64,000 nt of DNA from Mytilinidion resinicola (lineage: Eukaryota; Ascomycota; Dothideomycetes; Mytilinidiales; Mytilinidiaceae). Under the pieces are notes generated by a model. It was not told where the DNA came from. It searched no databases and saw nothing but the letters and a program-made list of their open reading frames with translations. The position numbers were made by a program, and so were the translations under genes. The stretch is taken from assembly GCF_010093595.1 (NCBI RefSeq), contig NW_022985451.1:1143715-1207714 (forward strand), read 5' to 3'. The stretch's first letter is position 1. Every line of letters starts with the position of its first letter. Of the stretch, positions 35,853-46,293 are shown in pieces.

Positions 35853-36723
35853 ATGGGGGTTCATGGCACCGCAATCTTTTTCCGAAGGCTCGTATTCCTA
35901 CCCCAGTGCGTGGTATCCTACTGACGTTTAGGAGCAGATAACTTCACTTCCAAGGCTCCACTTTCGAAGCAACTACTCGAAAATATGCCCCCCCCTTGAT
36001 CTTGCGTCGTCGCGTTGCCTCACAATCATCGAACTCCTGGAGAAGATACTCCTAGAATTGCCCATCCCAGATATTCTTCACTGCCAGAGCGTGTGCCAGC
36101 TTTGGAAGGACGTCATTGCAGAATCTCTCCCCCTACAGCGAGCCTTGTGGATAGCAGCACCAGCCTCTGGAGTACTTGACGTCTGCCAGGCTGTTACCCG
36201 CGTCGAATGCTACAAGCCCACTCCCCACGGCCTTCTCATTAACCCCCCGGGGCTTTGGTTTAACCTGCCATCTGTGCTTTTAGAACACAGCCCCATGGTT
36301 CCCGGCAAACAAGGCGAAGAGAAGTGCGGTTTCGAGCTAGAGATGTTCCCTGGGGGGCCGCAGATACGGTACAGCCAAGAAATTCACCTCTTTCCTCCAC
36401 GTTGCCTCCAGTTGGACCAGTCCTGGGCAAACATGTTTCTTACGAACCCCCCCCCCATCAACACTGTTGCTCTTTTCTACGCAGAAGGGTTCGATTTCGG
36501 GATAACGGGACACGTGCGCGTCTTTGCCCCCGACGAAAATGGATGTTTTCACGCCGAACGTCGCGAAACTCGCGGCCGCTGCTCAAAACGCGTAATAGGT
36601 CGCGTAGAGACAATCGTCAGTCCAGGCGGCGTCAAGATTGGCCACGTCGTTAAGGCTGTCTTCGAGACGTATCCGGAGCTGGCCGGCTATCACCATATCA
36701 GCTGCATGGCGAGGCTCTGGTGA
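35853..36723 (+). CDS. F-box paralogue C, the only copy without an internal stop
   Basis: From the C-run onward one open frame carries the F-box (ASSRCLTIIELLEKILLEL, PIPDILHCQSVCQLWKDVI, LPLQRALWI), a middle region and the shared C-terminal blocks (RCLQLDQSWANMFLTNPPP, VKIGHVVKAVFETYPELAGY), ending at 36723. The 5' end is uncertain. Model 1: ATG at 35853 (MGVHGTAIFFRRL), a 40-nt intron 35892-35931, then exon 35932-36723, 276 aa with no lesion. Model 2: ATG at 35863, which aligns with the MAP starts of A and B, but needs a 26-nt gap and a one-base change in the C8 run at 35988-35995. Probably an SCF substrate adaptor; target unknown. Confidence 0.65.
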
Positions 36724-37339
36724 GAAATTCGAGCGGTCCATGAACTCTAAGCGGTGTTTCTTCATACAAATACGACATTCAGCTGGGGTGTCAGTCTGTT
36801 TTCCATGAGAGGAAAATTCGGAGGATTACACTTTGATGGGCGGCTTTTACTAGTCAAGCTCTCATTTAGCAAATACGAAAGTCTTTATCTCCTCAAGCCC
36901 CTGTCATATTCGTGGTGCTTGCTATCGCTCTGACCCTCTAGCTCAGCCAATAAGCGTCATTTACAGAACGAAGACATAAGTTTGGACACTCCCTGCCACT
37001 GCTTGGTATGCCCTGCTAGGCTTTATAAGATCCAAATACGATGTGAAGGTCAACGCAGTGGATTTCAGACTATCTTCTGACTTAGTGAAGACATGTTAGC
37101 TAGGGCACCCCTTGCGGTGATGTCGAGAAAGCAAGTGTGGAGCCAGAGCAGTTACGTATCCAAGGCCTTGATTTCTGACCTAGTACTGTGCGCAATCGGG
37201 GCACTTGTCTAACGATTAATATAGGCTCCCAACCAGTAGTAGATGATTGATCTCGTACATAGTATAAAAAAGGAAGACTGAGGCGAGTTGCTTAAGAGAG
37301 TGGTGAATGCACTGACTGAGAGTAGGCAAAAGCAAAAAA
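36724..37339. other. AT-rich gene-free spacer
   Basis: About 600 bp right of the F-box cluster with no coding potential. It leads into two copies of a tRNA-promoter-like repeat. Confidence 0.5.
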
Positions 37340-37515
37340 CAACGTCTGTGTTCTTTTTCCTATCCTAGCGGGACTTAAACCCTGCACCTCTTTAATTCTC
37401 AAGATGAGTCGATTTCGAATATACCTGGCTTAGTATAAGAGCATGTGACTGATCGGATACGGTATAGGTTGTATTCTGGGGGTCAACTCCACTAGGTCAG
37501 GTACGAGACTATAAG
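37340..37515 (-). repeat. SINE-like element copy 1 with A- and B-box-like motifs
   Basis: Read on the minus strand: an A-box-like TGACCTAGTGG (plus 37489-37499), a hairpin GAATAC/GTATCC (37455-37476), then a B-box-like GGGTTTAAGTCC (37371-37382) followed by CGCTAGGATAGG. A similar order and spacing recur in copy 2. The T-arm stem does not pair properly, so this is not a functional tRNA gene. Confidence 0.45.
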
Positions 37516-38004
37516 GGTCATCTTTAGAATTTGGAAGCTGGGAACATACGTCTTTAGTTGTAGTCTAAAAGAGATCTACGGCGCTACACTCTCACTTAGA
37601 GCTAGCAGTACAGGCATTAAGAGGTGGATGAGCACTACGTAAGTGTGTAAGAGCGCACGCTTTACTAATGGAGCCAGCAGAGAAGCAGCTACTTCACAGA
37701 TGAATCGATAAGAAAGCTAAAGATGGCGTAGATCTACACTACTGCATTAGTGAAAGAAGCACGAGGTAGAATGAAAGAATTATCACCTTGGATGCGGTCA
37801 GTAAATAGTAGATGAGCGGACGTTTGCCTGCCTATTACTCTGCCACGATCTTCACTATCCGCAACGTCTGCATGGCCATAAGTGCAGAAAAATAAACATC
37901 TTGTGGCCGATGGGGTAAATAAACATATAGGAGCATTCTCCTAGCTGTAAATAAAATACAAATGTGGTTGAGACAGGAAGCACATAGGAGAAGGTTAAAA
38001 TAAA
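37516..38004. other. AT-rich spacer between the two SINE-like copies
   Basis: About 490 bp without coding signal or recognisable RNA. Confidence 0.45.
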
Positions 38005-38160
38005 TATCCCCAAGGCCCACTAGGACTCGAACAGCGTGCAAAAAAAATCTGAGCCCTTTCCCGGTTTCCTGGACAAGTGGGTGCTTGCGACAAATCGGAT
38101 ACTGTATGTTGTATCCCTAAGTCACTCCGCTGCGCCATTTGACCGACCGCACTAGCCGTT
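38005..38160 (-). repeat. SINE-like element copy 2 with A- and B-box-like motifs
   Basis: On the minus strand: an A-box TGGCGCAGCGG (plus 38127-38137), a perfect 6-bp hairpin GGATAC...GTATCC (38097-38116), then a B-box TGTTCGAGTCC (38023-38033) followed by TAGTGGGCC. Both boxes match Pol III promoter consensus well, but lie about 100 bp apart and the T-stem is unpaired. Shares the hairpin and flanks with copy 1. Confidence 0.5.
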
Positions 38161-38640
38161 TCGCTGTTACTCACAGCCTCCCCCCAATCTTCATGAAGCG
38201 AAAACAAGTGAAGGGAGAAATTTCACATGTGGAACGCAATCTCTTGATTTTCGTATCATGTTTTTCATGTATTTTCTAGAGAAACACCCATTTCACCTAC
38301 TACGCAATTGAAGAAGAAGCTGAAGAAGGAGCTGGAGATATTATCAAGTCGCACCGCCTAACTGCTGGTAAAAGCTTAGAACGAGAAAGAAAGGGTACAT
38401 TGAGAGTCGGATTCGAAAAAGATACTATAAATCTCATGAGCAGATTTACAAAACTTTACCCCTTTGCTCTAGGAATTAGGATGGTTCTGCCGAACTACCG
38501 CCAAGTACCGATGGCCAAGTCATCCGCGCTCTCTTGCCGCAGTCAGAACAACGATATGAACGAGAGCCGGATTTGCTTAAGATGAGAGTGATACGAAGTG
38601 ATCATGGACGTTCAGGAAGAGATGAAGAGAGGAAAGGAGA

Positions 38641-39141
38641 ATGGTAAGAGGGAAGAGGGCTGAGCTGTTCTGCCTGTATAGGTCAAATTGTGTAGACATC
38701 ATCACCGGAGGCGTACATCGAGGGACGCTATTTGGTCCAAAACTACAAGGGGATGGATGTCGGCGTGGTAAGGCGTTCAGGCCGGTCCGTATGCCTTTTC
38801 CTCCACCTGCTCCCAAGAAGGTGAAGAGAGACGGGAGGGTCGTGTGTCGCAGGTCCGAGACTTTCAGGAGCACGCTGTTCTCGAGTCCGCACGATGAGCA
38901 TTCGGCTCGTCAGTTGTGCGAGAGCGAGACGTCTTTCGGGCCGGACCCCGTGTCGGAGAAGGAGGGACTGTTCTGTGATATGGATGAGAAGAAGCTTTGG
39001 CCATTGTGTTCGGAGAAGGTCAAGGTGACTTGCTTTGATACGGATACTAATTCTATGCGAGGCGGGTCTGCGAAGAGAGAGCCTGTTCCGTTGAAGCAGT
39101 CCGGTACGGTCAAGAAGTGGGGCGCAGCTGGAAATGCTTGA
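38641..39141 (+). CDS. Small cysteine-containing hypothetical protein, possibly a relic
   Basis: A 166-aa frame from ATG at 38641. The last 80 residues look genuine: RQLCESETSFGPDPVSEKEG, LFCDMDEKKLWPLCS, VTCFDTDTNSMRGG and a Trp-ending SGTVKKWG. This resembles, from memory, a widespread small secreted protein family of Pezizomycotina with FCDM...CS...CFD...W spacing; I cannot name it. The first 80 residues are basic, lack a signal peptide and do not look related, so the true N terminus may be lost or lie in an undetected exon. No function can be given. Confidence 0.4.
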   Translation: MVRGKRAELFCLYRSNCVDIITGGVHRGTLFGPKLQGDGCRRGKAFRPVRMPFPPPAPKKVKRDGRVVCRRSETFRSTLFSSPHDEHSARQLCESETSFGPDPVSEKEGLFCDMDEKKLWPLCSEKVKVTCFDTDTNSMRGGSAKREPVPLKQSGTVKKWGAAGNA

Positions 39142-40100
39142 TGGCTGTCACAAAAACTCCTGTTCTGTCTCGAGACGGATGGTAGCAGCTGGTAGTTTGG
39201 AAGATCTCTGTACTTTACTCATGTTATTATTCAATGCTAGATCTTGTGGATTTTGTTCATATTGGAACGCACTGATAGCCTTTTGGTCCCCTAGCCGTTC
39301 ATGATAATGTTTTAGGAGCTTTATCAAGTAGCGCTGATGTTTTTACAGCCCAATTTCATGTGTAAGTTGCTTTCACCATGAATTTGACTTTCAAATTTGC
39401 AAAAAGGGGTGCATTTAATATGCCGCGCACGCAAGATCAATGCTACAGGGGTTTAGCGCGGGCAATAAACAGTTTGCGGAGTAGGGGTCCACTGCACTAA
39501 AGCTTGACGAAGTGCTTAATTCCACCACAATCTGAAGCCCCTTTCTATACTTTGACCCCAGATATATCCGTCTTGCAACCGTTTCTTCTTTATAGTCAAC
39601 TGGAGATGCACTCTTTCGGTCATACCTCTTCGGTCCTCTGAAAGCACTCTAGAAACAGACCTCGTGAGCCTCGTGGCATCCTCCTCTGTCGGCCCTACTC
39701 TTTTGCGAGTTTCGCAGTACTCATAGTTTGCCTCGTCTATTCACCAATCACTCGTTCAGATTATCAACGAGCAGGAAAACCGCCGTGATGCGGTGAAGGC
39801 AACTAACCAGATATACTGACCCCCTGTACGAGCTAAAGGTGGGGTGACAGCTTGAATGAGCGAAACCTGGGACGAATCGGCGGACGCGGTCGCGGCGTCG
39901 GAGTCGGAAGATGGTTGGAGGGACCAAAAAGGTTAAGAATGCGAAATACGGAGAATGAGATGCGCGTGCATATTTCTACATATAAACCCAACCACCCTAT
40001 CTCTTTACTTCCCCTCGTTCTCTTCCTACCCTCTCCTCCAAGTTTTTACTTCAATTCTTTCCAATTCCACTTTTTAAACATTACGACTCAAATCCGCATC
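39142..40100. promoter_or_regulatory. Upstream region of the methyltransferase gene
   Basis: About 960 bp without a gene. A TATA-like ACATATAAACCC lies near 39978-39989, about 110 bp before the start codon, followed by CT-rich leader sequence typical of fungal core promoters. Confidence 0.45.
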
Positions 40101-41081
40101 ATGTCCACCACCACCCCCGACAAAGACAACACCTTCCGCAAATACGCGCCCGAAGCAGCAGCCCGCTACCGCAGCTTCCGTATCCCTTACCCCCCCACAC
40201 TCATCAACACCGTCATCGACACCCACAAATCCACCGGCGGCCACCTCGACACCCTCCTCGACGTCGGCTGCGGCCCCGGCACCGCAACCCACTCCCTCGC
40301 GCCCCTGTTCCAACACGCCTACGGCGCCGACCCGGGGCCCGCCATGGTCGAAGCCGCGCAAAAGGACGCACCCATCACCGCATCCGGCGCCCCCGTGCAA
40401 TTCTTCGTCTCAACCGCCGAAGACCTGCTCACCTCGATCCCAGAGATCAAACCTGGGACCGTCGATCTGATCACCGCGGCGACGGCGGCGCACTGGTTCA
40501 AGCTGCCCGGCTTCTACGCCGCCGCGGCGGAACTGCTGAAGCCAGGCGGGAGCATCGCGATGTGGTGCACCGGCCCGCAGTACTGCGACCCGTACACGAC
40601 GCCGAACGCGGTGGCGGTGCAGGCGGCGATTGACAAGCTGCAGGAAGAGGTGATTGCACCGTTTGAGGTGGAGGGGAATCGGTTGTGCCATGATCTCTAT
40701 GCGAAGTTGGATCTGCCGTGGACGATTAAAGATGCGGATGCGAAGACGCAAGCGGGGTTGAATGAGTTCGATGAGGGGGGGTTTCAGAGGATTGTGTTTA
40801 ATGAGGGGGGGAAGTTGGAACCCGGAGAGGAGTTTGTGAGGGGGATGAAGCATGCGTCGCTGGAGATGACGAAGAAGGTGTGGAGTACGGCGAGCCCGGT
40901 GCAGCGGTGGCGGGAGGCGCATAAGGAGCAGGTGGAGAAGGGCGAGGTGGAGGATTGTTTGGATCGGATGGTGAGGGTGGTGAAGGAGGCGATGGGGGAG
41001 GTGGAGGAGGGGAAGGGGAGGGATTGGATTGATGGGGGGAGTTCGCTTGTTCTGCTGGTGATTAAGAAGAAGACTGCGTAG
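40101..41081 (+). CDS. SAM-dependent methyltransferase (methyltransferase-11 type, Tmt1/Crg1-like)
   Basis: Intronless gene, 326 aa. ATG at 40101 is chosen because it starts the recognisable sequence (MSTTTPDKDNTFRKYAPEAAARYRSFR); the frame is open further upstream but that part is leader DNA. Rossmann-fold SAM motifs: motif I LLDVGCGPGTATHSLAP (about residues 52-68), acidic loop YGADPGPAMVEAAQ, post-I VDLITAATAAHWF and a motif III-like ELLKPGGSIAMWC. The C-terminal half is Glu/Lys-rich. Architecture and length match fungal trans-aconitate 3-methyltransferase-like enzymes. The substrate is unknown. Third-position GC is very high, as in several neighbours. Confidence 0.9.
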   Translation: MSTTTPDKDNTFRKYAPEAAARYRSFRIPYPPTLINTVIDTHKSTGGHLDTLLDVGCGPGTATHSLAPLFQHAYGADPGPAMVEAAQKDAPITASGAPVQFFVSTAEDLLTSIPEIKPGTVDLITAATAAHWFKLPGFYAAAAELLKPGGSIAMWCTGPQYCDPYTTPNAVAVQAAIDKLQEEVIAPFEVEGNRLCHDLYAKLDLPWTIKDADAKTQAGLNEFDEGGFQRIVFNEGGKLEPGEEFVRGMKHASLEMTKKVWSTASPVQRWREAHKEQVEKGEVEDCLDRMVRVVKEAMGEVEEGKGRDWIDGGSSLVLLVIKKKTA

Positions 41082-41635
41082 GTCTATGGAGTGGGTATTT
41101 GGGTGCAGCGTGAAGACACGACCTTACGAGCTGAACTGACAATACTAAGACAGTATTGATTCCATATCTTCATATCTAGATGGGTCTGAGAGAGACTACG
41201 AAATTACATTGACTAACAATTGCCTCCCTCCTGACTTTCAATGTAGTCACATGAGCGCTTCCTACGTTCTGCTGCCAGGCTACTTAAGCTCTTCAATCTA
41301 TGCGACAGCATCGATCGTTATGGGTGGAGAAATCGGTCAGCGTTTCAAACACACAGCTTACATTCATGGAATGTTCTCTGCGGCCCAGTGTTGGGTGCAA
41401 AAAACACATTCACGTGATTCAATGGTGCAGACTCGCGAAGTCTAGACTTCCCTCTGTCAATTCCTATAAATGATAAACAACACCACTCTACCCCTTTAAT
41501 ACCCAGCCTAGCCACGACACCAAACCAACGCTTACCGTCTCAGCATCTTGATACTCATCACCACTGCGACCCCCCTCCCTCCCCTCCCCATCATCCTCCT
41601 CGTCGTTGCCGTATTTCACACCCGCCCGCCCATGT
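41082..41635. other. Spacer before the degenerate repeat region
   Basis: About 550 bp. Contains TATAAATG near 41486 and a long CT-rich tract near 41565-41610 that look like a promoter, but no credible gene follows. Confidence 0.4.
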
Positions 41636-43830
41636 TATCTGCGAGCACTGGTTTTGATGCCACTCCCACCATTAGGTAGTGGACTGCTGGGTGTGCACCA
41701 ACTCCATGCCACCTCAACTTCCGCTCTTTCACTCTTCCCAACCACCCAGCCCGACCGATCGCTGGCATCCTTGTCTTTTTTTGCACCGCTCCCACCATCA
41801 GCAAGCTCCTCATCGGCTGTCGAACCCTTCATATTGCGGAAGCTGACGACGTTTGACACCCAGTCTACCACTCCGCCCGCCCACATGCATCTCTGCGAAT
41901 CCGAGTTTGCACCACTCCCACCATCGACATCCTGTAGCCCGGCTTTTGAACACCATAAGGGGTTGGCCAGGGTGATGTTGAACCAACAGACCATCCACCG
42001 ATTCTGTCTCCCTGTTTGCACCTCCCTCCCCCACCTCCCCAAGACCCGCAAACTCCAACCTGTCTTCTCCAGCTCCTCGCAAGTCGCAGTAGGAGATTTT
42101 ATATCTAACTACAAGCGCCAAGACTGATGGCACGTGAGAGTCACATGACCCTCACATGCCTCAGCCCCTGTGCCCCTGTGCCCCCTTCTCTGCGACTTTT
42201 CCCGTGCTGTGCGACCTAAGGAGGAACAGCGCAGAGGTCACACGGACCCCCACGTGGCCCCGCTTGGCGCTTCGTCGACGGGCTTTTCTTTCTTCAGTGA
42301 CAAGGAGCACGGAGGATAGGAGGCGAGTGAGGAATAGAAACGAAGAAGAAGAATGGCTGCATGGGGTGCGTGGGTGCGTGGGAGTCAAAAACTCTCCTCC
42401 TCAGTTATATCTGGGGTGGTGGGCTGTGGGGATCAAATCCTACTTACGCAGGCCTCCATGGTGCGTGGGAGTCAAACGCTTCTCTCGACATACATACGCG
42501 GATGGAGCGGTGGCCGCTGTGCTTCAAGGATTTACTGGTGGCATCTTTCCATGGGTGCTTGGAAGTCAAACACACAGTCACAGAGTTCCGACGAGCAGCA
42601 GATTCGGCGCGGAGACGACCTTGATGAGTGCCGGGAGACGACTTCACCGGAGCATGGTCTATGATGGTGTGGTGTTGCTGTTGCTCGGAAATATACCAGA
42701 CGAGATTCCCCCATGGCTGGCTGGCTGGGAGTCAACTAGGCTACAGCCGATTCTCCATGGTGTGGTGGCTGGTGGAGATCAAATATGTCTTCTGTACTGG
42801 TTTATGGGTGCATGCGAGCCAAACACTTCTCTCAACATAGACGATGGAGCGGTGGGCGCTGTTCAACAACAAAAAAAGGTTGTTATCATGGCTGGGTGGC
42901 TGTCGAACTGTGCTGTGCAGCTCGTGATGGCGTGGTCTCTGCGGTGTGCAAAAACAGTGCTCACGCGATGATGATGGCTGGGTGCTCGAGAGCCAAATCG
43001 AGCAAGTATCTCCACGATGGTGTGCGTAGTTCAAAGTCCTCGACTGTTCCTACCGATGAGCGGGAGGCAAAGCGGTATTGGGCAACCACGATGAGTTATG
43101 GTGGGCGTTCGGAATCAAACCGGATGATGCCATCATCGATGGTTGCTCGGGGAGTCAAAGATTCGAAAGCTCAGGCACGATGGAGCGAAGGTGGGCATTT
43201 GGCATCAAATGAGAATGAACCCGGCGATGGGTACTCGGGGAGTCAAAACAACAAAATGGCAGCCCCTATGGTGTGGTGGAGGGTGTTCTTTGAAAAGGGG
43301 AATTCAAGGAGGGTAATGTGGGCTTGGCGGAGTTGGGGGGAAATCAAAACCTCCAGACAAAGATCCGATGGTGTTGGCGGTGTTGGTAGCGTCGCCTCCT
43401 TCGAGCACTGATGAGCGTTACTACCTTTCCACATAGCCGAATGGCAGAGTCATAGGGATAGAAGGCCGTTGTCGAGAGGAGGACCTAGTGCTCTCTGGCA
43501 TGATAAAGACTCGATGGAGGCCAGTAGGAGCGGAGGGTGATGAACGCCACTCGTGCTCGAAGGCCTCCCAACATCACCATCGTGCCACTTCTTTGCGACT
43601 GTTAATCCCACTCTCCCACTCCCACCATTTCATCGCGGCTTCTTCTTTGTTGATCCTCCCTCCGCCAACATCGACTTGTCTCTTCTTTGCTTTTGTTGCT
43701 CTCCCTCCCCCTTCCTCCACCCCAACCATCACCATGCCGATTACGAAGAGTTGATCACCCTCCCCTCCGCTCCATTGTGGCATTTGTTCCGCTTTTGCAC
43801 TCCAGCCGCCGCAGGCATGACACTCAGCTG
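41636..43830. repeat. Degenerate repeat region whose unit changes orientation
   Basis: A motif close to GATGGTGGGAGTGGTGCAAA recurs roughly every 35-80 bp, often ending in (G)AGTCAAA or GATCAAA. From 41640 to about 42030 it appears reverse-complemented (for example TTTGCACCACTCCCACCATC at 41911). From about 42410 to 43350 it is forward (for example ATCGATGGTTGCTCGGGGAG before TCAAA at 43136). From about 43550 to 43800 it is reversed again. I count about 17 forward and 10 reverse occurrences by eye. Long open frames in this region are a by-product of the repeat. No transposase, terminal repeat or target-site duplication was recognised. Confidence 0.6.
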
Positions 43831-45186
43831 CAACTACTGTTGATAGCTGGGGACGACTGGAGCGCTCCTCTGCCTCGAAGGAAAGGTTGGGCGGGGTTTT
43901 TATAGGAGATTTTGGATGCCAAGAGGGGATGGCACGTGATATGGACGTGATACTGCGTGATATTAGCGTGACTGTAGAGGTGGGGGAGGTTAGAGGGGAA
44001 AGTGGAAAGGGGAGCGGGAAGGTGATGAGGAGAGAAGGGTCAGGAAACTGGGAGGTTGTGAGCGGGTGAGGCTAGGATGGGAAAGGCACTTGGAGACTAA
44101 TGCGTGAGAAAAGAAAGGGGAGAAGAGTAGCTAGACTAGGTCGTGCAGCGAAGGGTATCGGGAGGGTGCTCCAAAGGCTAATAAGATGGTTTCATGGCGA
44201 TGTGGGACGGGATTAGCGAGATAGGATGGGGAGAGGGAGAAAGAAATCTAGGACGGATCAGCTAACAGCATTAGATCTGGGGGCTTGGATCAGACATACC
44301 TCGTAGAATTCCGAGATCGCAAAGACACGAAAGACAACTACTCCATCATCACATATCACCACATCCTTATACCAGAGGACGAGTATTACCGCAATCGCAT
44401 ATCGATTATAATACAGATAACCACACTATATTCCGAAATCCCAACCCCAACCCGTCACCCAATCCACGCAATGCATCCAAACCTGAAATCAAATGGCAAG
44501 GAAATCTCAGAAGCGAGCGGGGTATGAGGAGTAGAAGGAAAGAAACCCACGCCCACCCCCTTGGCAGAAAGAGTTCTCGAAAAGAAAAAAATATCAATAT
44601 TCGCATTTTAGTTGTTTACCGGCGACGGCAATAGTCCTTCTATTTCGTTGAACCCCACCCCTCATCCATCCATCCACATCCCTTCATCCCTAGCGAGTGT
44701 CCACTCCGAAAACAATGCATAGTGAGGGTATAGAAGCAATATCTCTCGTGGGATCAGGTGAGAGGGTTAGGTCGTAGCCCTTCACTCTCCCCGAAAATCA
44801 GATCAACGCCTTCTGGAGGTATTCCCATCCCTATTGGCCCCCGCCTAGTATGTGTGTCGCTATGCCCACGCCCTGCCTTGCCCCGTGATGCCATTTCCCA
44901 TTTCCTATGTTCCATACCACCACGCAATTTCAATTTCTTGGGTGCAGTGCAGAGAGATGCCTAAACAATAACAGCGCAGGGGGTTGTTTCTTTCTTTCCA
45001 TTTCATTCGTTCTTACCTCGACTCGAAACAAGTAAAGGTTCCATAAAAATCACAAAAAAGGAGTCGCTTGCTTCGTAAATCATCAAGAGAGCAGATTCGA
45101 AGAAAGGAAAAAAACCAGGGATTAAAAGATAGGGTGCCTCCGAAGTTCTTCAAAACCAGTTTAAAAATGATTGGGGCTATCGACGC
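43831..45186. other. Spacer to the HAP2 3' end
   Basis: About 1.35 kb. The left part is purine-rich (GGAAAGGGGAGCGGGAAGG-like). The part next to HAP2 is probably its 3' UTR. No gene seen. Confidence 0.45.
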
Positions 45187-46293
45187 TCAGCCGTCGTCGT
45201 CGGCATCGTCGTCGTCGTCCTCTTCACTATCCTCGCTCGTGCTGGGCCGTTGCACCGGTAGGCCAGTCTTGACTTTCTTCGCAGATGGTGTGCTCTTTGA
45301 AGGTGCAGCTTTCCGCTTGGAGCCGGAGCTTACTTGGGCCTGTGTGGCTTTGGCGGGGGTGTTTAGGTTTTCCTTGTCACCGCCGTCGTCGGCCTCGCCT
45401 CCGACACCCTTAGCGGCAGCATCCATGGCTGCAACTTCATCGGCAGTCAAGAAGCGGCCACCAGGACCACGCGGTCGCCGCATCGCATGATTGTGGCGTG
45501 ACTCGTGGAGGTATGGTTTTCGTCCTTTCGACGTCAAGCGGAGGGCGTCCTCGAGCTTCTGACGGGCCAAGCGTCGCTTAAGGATGCGATGGAATTGTTT
45601 CGCATTGACGTAGAGCGGAGCCTCTTCCGCAGCGCCGGCCACGAGCTCCGGTGATTGTTGATGTTGGGCCGGAGCTTGTGACATGGGTGGCACGGAGGGT
45701 CTTGCGGCGTGGTTCATGACGGGCTGCGGATGCTGCATGGCCGGGCTGGTGATTTGAGTGCTCATCCTCCGCTGCGGTATTGCCTGGCCTGGAGGCATCT
45801 GTACTTGAGATGGCATACCACCGACGCTCATGGCGCCTGAGGCTGAGGTTGGCGATCGCGGAGCAACACGGCCGTCCGTCTTGATCTGAGTCCCAGCCAT
45901 CCGCGGCGACGCGCGTGGATCTTGTGCAAGCTGGCCCCCAAGGCCTGCTTGATTGTAATAGTCCGGACCTACAGCAGCCGCAGTTGCCATTGCTGCTGCT
46001 TGTGTCGGTGATATCCCATACTGCTGATGCATCCCGGGAGGAACGCCATAATTCTGGGGGTAGCCCATCTGCTGGTGGGCTTGGTGTTGCGCATTCGGAG
46101 GGCCACCTTGATTGTAGCCCTGCGATGGAAGTATTGGTGAGGTTTGTTGGTACTGGGGGTGCATCTGCGTCTGTTGGTTTGGCGATGTTATTGACGCGTT
46201 GCCCGAAGGATTCTGTGGTGCCCCGCCGTAGTTCTGGAGGTGTGCTGGCGCATGGCCATGGTGCGGTTGCTGGTACTGCGCGTAGTCGGTCAT
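45187..46293 (-). CDS. HAP2: HAP2/HapB, NF-YA subunit of the CCAAT-binding complex
   Basis: DNA-contacting subunit of the heterotrimeric CCAAT-binding factor, a global transcription regulator in fungi. Single exon, 368 aa, ATG at 46293. Residues 1-220 are Gln/Pro/Gly-rich. The conserved core follows: subunit-association helix [20 protein letters not shown], linker [19 protein letters not shown], and DNA-binding [19 protein letters not shown] with the invariant His/Arg residues. The C terminus has a basic [15 protein letters not shown] tract, possibly nuclear localisation, and an acidic [12 protein letters not shown] end. It is preceded by an unusually long gene-free GC-rich region. Confidence 0.97.
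   Translation of the reverse strand: MTDYAQYQQPHHGHAPAHLQNYGGAPQNPSGNASITSPNQQTQMHPQYQQTSPILPSQGYNQGGPPNAQHQAHQQMGYPQNYGVPPGMHQQYGISPTQAAAMATAAAVGPDYYNQAGLGGQLAQDPRASPRMAGTQIKTDGRVAPRSPTSASGAMSVGGMPSQVQMPPGQAIPQRRMSTQITSPAMQHPQPVMNHAARPSVPPMSQAPAQHQQSPELVAGAAEEAPLYVNAKQFHRILKRRLARQKLEDALRLTSKGRKPYLHESRHNHAMRRPRGPGGRFLTADEVAAMDAAAKGVGGEADDGGDKENLNTPAKATQAQVSSGSKRKAAPSKSTPSAKKVKTGLPVQRPSTSEDSEEDDDDDADDDG

Noticed and set aside
38005..38160. tRNA gene, suggested by good A- and B-box matches
   Set aside because: The T-stem does not pair, the boxes are about 100 bp apart and no acceptor stem closes; treated as a SINE-like repeat.
42156..43411. Two plus-strand frames of 271 and 208 codons
   Set aside because: They run through the degenerate repeat, overlap each other in different frames and have no protein family features.
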